Assembly (NCBI RefSeq): GCF_001270495.1
Contig: NZ_LGUR01000211.1
Coordinates: forward strand, 35,946-99,945
Direction of reading: 5' to 3'
Length of the DNA: 64,000 nt
Origin: Streptomyces viridochromogenes
GTDB taxonomy: Bacteria > Actinomycetota > Actinomycetes > Streptomycetales > Streptomycetaceae
Shown: positions 59,346 to 64,000 of the stretch, piece after piece
Position numbering within the stretch: the first letter of the stretch is position 1
Layout of the letters: every line of letters begins with the position of its first letter
Translations under genes and position numbers: made by a program
The notes under the pieces: generated by a model
The model's input: only the letters and a program-made list of their open reading frames with translations
Database searches by the model: none
Told to the model about the DNA's origin: nothing

Positions 59346-60616
59346 CGCAAACCTCCCGTGACGGCGCCGGCCGCGGCCCGCAGCGGGCTCAGATCGCCGC
59401 CCAGGCGCTCCGGCCACCAGTGATGGGGCGGCGCGTCGTCCCGCCAGATCCCCTTGAGCCGCGGCAGCACCTCCGCCGCGAACAGGTCGATGTTGAACTT
59501 GGTCAGTTCCGCGGGCATCGAGCCGAACTGCAGCATCGCGTGGAGGTTGCCGATCCGGTGCCGCTTGATGATGTCGATGAGCTGCTCCGCCACCGTGTCC
59601 GGGCTGCCCACGATCGCGCATCCGGTCTCGGCCAGATCCCGGAACGGGGCGGTGCGCATACGGGCGTAGAGCCCCGTGTCACCCGGGTCGCGCAGCAGTG
59701 CCTCGACGCCGCGGATGTCGATACCCCCGGGAAGCATCATGCGCTCCATCGGGACGCTTCCCAGACCGCGCTGGAAGAAGTACTCGGCGTGCTCCGCGTA
59801 GAGCTTCTCAGCCTTCTCGTCGGTTTCCGCGACGCCGATGAGCTGCATGAACCCGACCTGGTACGGATTGACCGGCTTGCCCAGCGCATCCACCGTGCCC
59901 CAGAAGCGCTCGAAGATGCGCGGCGCGGTGGTCCGGGCGCCGAACCAGCCGAAGTAGTTGAAGCCGAAGCCGGATTCGAGGATGAACTCGATGGTGCGCG
60001 GGTTCCCGGTGGCGGTGATCCACACCGGAGGGTGCGGATCCTGCATCGGCCTCGGCCACAGGTTGACCATGCGGTGCTGGGAGTGCCGGCCGTTCCATGC
60101 GAAGGGTTCCCGGGCCGTCCACGACCGGAGTATGAGCCGCAGGTTCTCGTCGTAGCGCGGTCGCGTCTCCATCGGCGGCACACCGTTGTTGACGTTGGCG
60201 TCGTAGCCGAGGCCGATCGGGAAACCGCACACGAGACGGCCCCTGCTCATGCAGTCGAGCACGGCGTGCTCCTCGGCGACCCGTAGCGGTTCCCGGGCCT
60301 TCCCCAGGGACCGGCCGAGCGGGTAGATGGCGGTGGAGAGCCCTTCCGCCTCCGTGGCGTGGGCCAGTGCCGCGGCGAGCAGGTCCGGGTTGGGCACCAT
60401 GTCGTACGAACACTGGCCGTGCTCGGTCACCACCAGCGCGTCGAAGCCGGCCCGTGCGGCGTGCATGAGCTCGCCCATGGCGTCCTGGAACGCGTCCGCC
60501 ACCTGCTCGGGCCGGGTGAGCGCGTGATAAGGCGTGCTCACCACGGATTCGTAGCGCTCGGCGAAATCCGGAGGCAGATGCCGATAGGGAACCTGTTGGA
60601 AATACGTGACCTTCAT
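59342..60616 (-). CDS. LLM-class flavin-dependent monooxygenase
   Basis: A 424-residue luciferase-like enzyme, longer than the one at 57406. It has VVTEHGQCSYDMVPNPDLLA and AIYPLGRSLGKAREPLRVAE near the N-terminus, GRLVCGFPIGLGYDANVNNG, and GSPDTVAEQLIDIIKRHRIG near the C-terminus, as in FMN-dependent two-component monooxygenases. The flavin reductase encoded 11 bp upstream would supply FMNH2. It likely oxygenates the polyketide-derived intermediate. The ATG at 60616 is chosen. Confidence 0.85.
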   Translation of the reverse strand: MKVTYFQQVPYRHLPPDFAERYESVVSTPYHALTRPEQVADAFQDAMGELMHAARAGFDALVVTEHGQCSYDMVPNPDLLAAALAHATEAEGLSTAIYPLGRSLGKAREPLRVAEEHAVLDCMSRGRLVCGFPIGLGYDANVNNGVPPMETRPRYDENLRLILRSWTAREPFAWNGRHSQHRMVNLWPRPMQDPHPPVWITATGNPRTIEFILESGFGFNYFGWFGARTTAPRIFERFWGTVDALGKPVNPYQVGFMQLIGVAETDEKAEKLYAEHAEYFFQRGLGSVPMERMMLPGGIDIRGVEALLRDPGDTGLYARMRTAPFRDLAETGCAIVGSPDTVAEQLIDIIKRHRIGNLHAMLQFGSMPAELTKFNIDLFAAEVLPRLKGIWRDDAPPHHWWPERLGGDLSPLRAAAGAVTGGLR

Positions 60617-60627
60617 CGTGACCTTCT

Positions 60628-61140
60628 TCAGTTTCGGCTGAGTAGGGACCCCGGCCGGCGGAACTCACCGTCCTGGAAGAGCAGTGGTTCTCCGGGACCG
60701 GTGGCGCAGGCCATCACCTCTCCCAGGAACAGGACGTGGTCCCCGCCGTCGTACGCGTGGAAGGGGGCGCAGCGGAGCCAGGCGACTGCTCCTTCGAGCC
60801 GGGGCGTCCCCTCTTGGTCGGCCCAGGGAATGTCGACTCCGGGACCTGGGCGGCCCGCGAAATGCAGGGCGAGATCCATCTGGTCGGCGCTGAGGACATT
60901 GACCGTGAAGTGAGCGTTCCGCAGCTTCTGGCACGAGCGGGAACGGCGGTCGAGGGAGACCAGGAGCAGGGAAGGGTTGAGGGACACCGAGGTGAAGGAA
61001 CTGACCGTCACGCCGTGGGCGGCCCCGTCGTAGAAGTAGGAAACGACACTGACCCCTGTGCCGAACCGGCCGAAGCAGGCACGGAGCAGCGCGGGATCGA
61101 CGCACTCGCGAAAGGCGGGCTGTGCCGGACTCGACTGCAT
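60628..61140 (-). CDS. Flavin reductase, partner of the LLM monooxygenase
   Basis: A 170-residue HpaC-like flavin reductase: FGTGVSVVSYFYDGAAHGVT then VSSFTSVSLNPSLLLVSL, FTVNVLSADQMDLALHFAG and GDHVLFLGEVMAC. It should reduce FMN or FAD for the LLM enzyme encoded next. It is the first gene of the operon reductase–LLM–hydrolase. No leftward-facing SARP array is seen; the rightward-oriented one at 61311–61336 is about 170 bp away. The ATG at 61140 has no strong SD. Confidence 0.88.
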   Translation of the reverse strand: MQSSPAQPAFRECVDPALLRACFGRFGTGVSVVSYFYDGAAHGVTVSSFTSVSLNPSLLLVSLDRRSRSCQKLRNAHFTVNVLSADQMDLALHFAGRPGPGVDIPWADQEGTPRLEGAVAWLRCAPFHAYDGGDHVLFLGEVMACATGPGEPLLFQDGEFRRPGSLLSRN

Positions 61141-61494
61141 GAAGACTCCAGAAGCTCACCAAAGAATGGGTGGATTTCGAGGGGAGACAGGTGGGCATGG
61201 ATCGGCCGACATACGGGAGAATGAAAGGTTGATCCGGTGCTCTGGAACTGGGGTGAAAGCCTACACGGTGCATTGGCGGGCAGCTAGTGAAATCATCAAT
61301 TATTTCCATATCAGTGCTCGGTCAGTCGCGCGTCAGTAAACTGAGGTTTAATGCGTTTTCTCGATTCCTAAATCCTGGTCCGGAGGCTTCCTGTCGCCGG
61401 TGCGGGTCGGTAATGAATTAGAGCGCTAAGGGGTCTGGGGTGAAAGTGAGACCAGAAACTTCGTCAGGGCTCGGATAAACGAGCTTGTGCATGG
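61141..61494. other. Intergenic region with orphan promoter
   Basis: This 354-bp region has no convincing gene. It contains an AT-rich stretch, the TCAG array at 61311–61336, a -10-like TTTAAT at 61347–61352 and GGAGG near 61382. Only a very short open frame follows before the transposase remnant. It looks like a promoter whose rightward gene has been lost. Confidence 0.55.
61311..61336 (+). promoter_or_regulatory. SARP-type direct repeats, orphan orientation
   Basis: TCAG occurs at 61311, 61322 and 61333 (11-bp period), with TTTAAT about 10 bp beyond the last repeat. The array points right, where no pathway gene remains. It may also serve the leftward flavin reductase. Confidence 0.65.
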
Positions 61495-62140
61495 TTGGTG
61501 AGAACCGCGACCTGTGCAGTGATCATCAGCAACCGGCGGATCACGGGCCTGTCGGCCGTTGCGATCGCTGAACTCGTCACTGAGGTTGGCCCGTTGTGGC
61601 ACGAACGGCCAGGCTTGCGTCCCGGACGCGGAAGCGGGCCGTGGGCGCCGGTGCGAAGCACCGGCTGGTGTTCGTCGACCGGCTTCTGGCCATGCTCGTG
61701 CATCTTCGCCACGGAGCCACTCATGATGTGCCGGCCTGCTGGTTCGCCGTGGACCGCTCCACCATCACCCGGGCCGTCGGCGAGTTGCGGCCTCTGCTCG
61801 CCGAACGAGGCTGCACCGTCAGTCCCGGCATGCCGCTCCAGACCCTGGCCGAGGTCGTCGACCACCTCGGTGTGACCGGGACGACCGGAATCGTCGACGG
61901 CACGGAGATCCGGGTCCGGCGGCCAGCCGTCGGACGCAAAGACCGGGACAAGTCCATCGGGGGCAAGAGCAAGCAGAACGCAGTCAAGACCATGGTGGTC
62001 ACGGACGAGGGCGGCCGGGTGCTTTTTCTGCAGCCCGACCAGGCCCGGAAGGTATGCGGACATCACGCCCGCCCGCCAGTCAGGGCTGGTCAAGCTCCTG
62101 ACCGACGCCGGCAGACCTCCCGTCACCCCCTGCTGCTGCA
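61495..62140 (+). mobile_element. IS5-family transposase remnant (DDE_Tnp_4 type)
   Basis: Three frames carry one transposase in order: RTATCAVIISNRRITGLSAV near the start, then ARLASRTRKRAVGAGAKHRL with WFAVDRSTITRAVGE and GIVDGTEIRVRRPAVGRKD (first Asp of the DDE triad), then YADITPARQSGLVKLLTD from about 62050. At least two frameshifts are present and the C-terminal third with the last Glu is missing. No terminal inverted repeats are apparent. The remnant lies between the last pathway promoter and the right sdaA-end repeat. Confidence 0.75.
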
Positions 62141-62417
62141 CCGGCACCGGCGGGGCTCTGCTCCTGGACCACATGCCGCAGGACATCGTCGAAGTGCTGG
62201 AGGGGGGTGTGAAGCTCACCGGAGGGGGCGGACCCGTGCGCCTGAGGGACTCGTCGCCGCCAAAAGCCCCAGGAGCCCATCTCAGTGGGGCACCCCGGGG
62301 ACTTCTCGGGGACTTTCACGCCTGTCCCAGGGATCTTCCAGGGACTTTCCGCCGCGTAAGCAGGGAAGGCCCTGACAGCGCTGAAAGAAACGAACGCGCT
62401 GGTCAGAGCCTGTTCCC

Positions 62418-63785
<1,368 letters not shown>

Positions 63786-63818
63786 GGGGGGACTCCTCAA
63801 TACGGGGTGGAACACGGC

Positions 63819-63860
63819 GTGGGGTGTCCCGCTCACCTACGAGTGTGCGGGACACCCCAC
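63819..63860 (-). terminator. 14-bp perfect hairpin between glyA and sdaA
   Basis: GTGGGGTGTCCCGC (63819–63832) pairs with GCGGGACACCCCAC (63847–63860). It lies between the glyA stop and the sdaA start and may end or attenuate the glyA transcript. Confidence 0.8.
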
Positions 63861-63869
63861 AAAAAGGGA

Positions 63870-64000
63870 CTACTTGTTCAGACCGGGGTACAGCGGGTGC
63901 TTGTCGGCCAGGGCCTTGACCCGGGCCTTGAGGGCGTCCGCGTCGTAGGTCGGCTTGAGCGTCTCGGCGATGACGTCCGCGACCTCGGCGAAGTCCTCGG
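63870..64000 (-). CDS. glyA: Serine hydroxymethyltransferase, C-terminal end only
   Basis: The last 43 codons of a minus-strand gene that enters from the right edge. EDFAEVADVIAETLKPTYD then ADALKARVKALADKHPLYPG is the typical C-terminus of bacterial GlyA, which interconverts serine and glycine with tetrahydrofolate. The stop is TAG at 63870–63872. Neighbourhood with sdaA matches a serine/glycine metabolism locus of Streptomyces. Confidence 0.85.
   Translation of the reverse strand, partial: EDFAEVADVIAETLKPTYDADALKARVKALADKHPLYPGLNK

Overview
The window is high-GC actinobacterial DNA, almost certainly a Streptomyces chromosome. Evidence: very strong GC bias at third codon positions, GGAGG-type ribosome binding sites, frequent GTG starts with ATGA/GTGA overlaps, SARP and large LuxR-type regulators, TTA codons confined mainly to regulators, and an sdaA–glyA core locus at the right end.

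Layout. (1) 1–5.4 kb, minus strand: the edge of one biosynthetic cluster (acyltransferase, acyl-CoA oxidase-like enzyme, two KAS III-type enzymes, SDR) that runs off the left end. (2) 5.6–15.6 kb: accessory DNA with an XRE/TPR regulator, a degenerate IspH-like protein, uncharacterised genes, an AAA ATPase, and several decayed genes (a UPF0158-like gene, a PIN toxin–antitoxin pair, an AbiEi-like antitoxin). (3) 15.6–62.5 kb: a region of about 46.7 kb bounded by ~189-bp direct repeats of the 3' end of sdaA, which looks like a genomic island. (4) 62.4–64 kb: intact sdaA and the 3' end of glyA, i.e. core chromosome.

The island holds a pathway that matches the valanimycin azoxy logic gene for gene. 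An 11-gene leftward operon (36067 to 25547) encodes an aldehyde dehydrogenase/acyl reductase, a VlmH-like amine N-hydroxylase, a class III aminotransferase, an SRPBCC protein, a VlmO-like membrane protein, a VlmR-like flavin reductase, a VlmB-like diiron protein, KAS III, ACP, KAS II and a pathway seryl-tRNA synthetase (VlmL-like). The divergent gene encodes a VlmA-like seryl-tRNA-dependent transferase. A desaturase and an MFS exporter follow, then a VlmJ-like lipid kinase and a VlmK-like MmgE/PrpD lyase. The inferred route is: short fatty acyl chain, aldehyde, alkylamine, hydroxylamine, O-seryl hydroxylamine, N–N bond, azoxy, then phosphorylation and elimination to an azoxy-acrylate-type product with a fatty-acid-derived side chain.

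Upstream of the kinase–lyase pair, inside the island, lie two 92-nt class II tRNA-Ser-like elements. Acceptor, D, long variable and T arms are good, but the anticodon arm is replaced by an elongated UUUU-capped hairpin with no serine anticodon. SerRS enzymes ignore the anticodon, so these may be dedicated seryl carriers for the VlmA-like enzyme. This is the most interesting observation in the window.

The right half of the island (43.7–61.2 kb) is a second enzyme set: one KS-AT-KR-ACP polyketide synthase whose KR lacks the catalytic Tyr, a free ACP, an acyl-CoA synthetase, a CoA-transferase, a type II thioesterase, two LLM flavin enzymes with a flavin reductase, a hydrolase, and SDR and hotdog proteins. 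Seven arrays of TCAG repeats at an 11-bp period, typical of SARP binding sites, lie upstream of genes in both halves. The TTA-containing SARP at 24744 may therefore control the whole island as one cluster.
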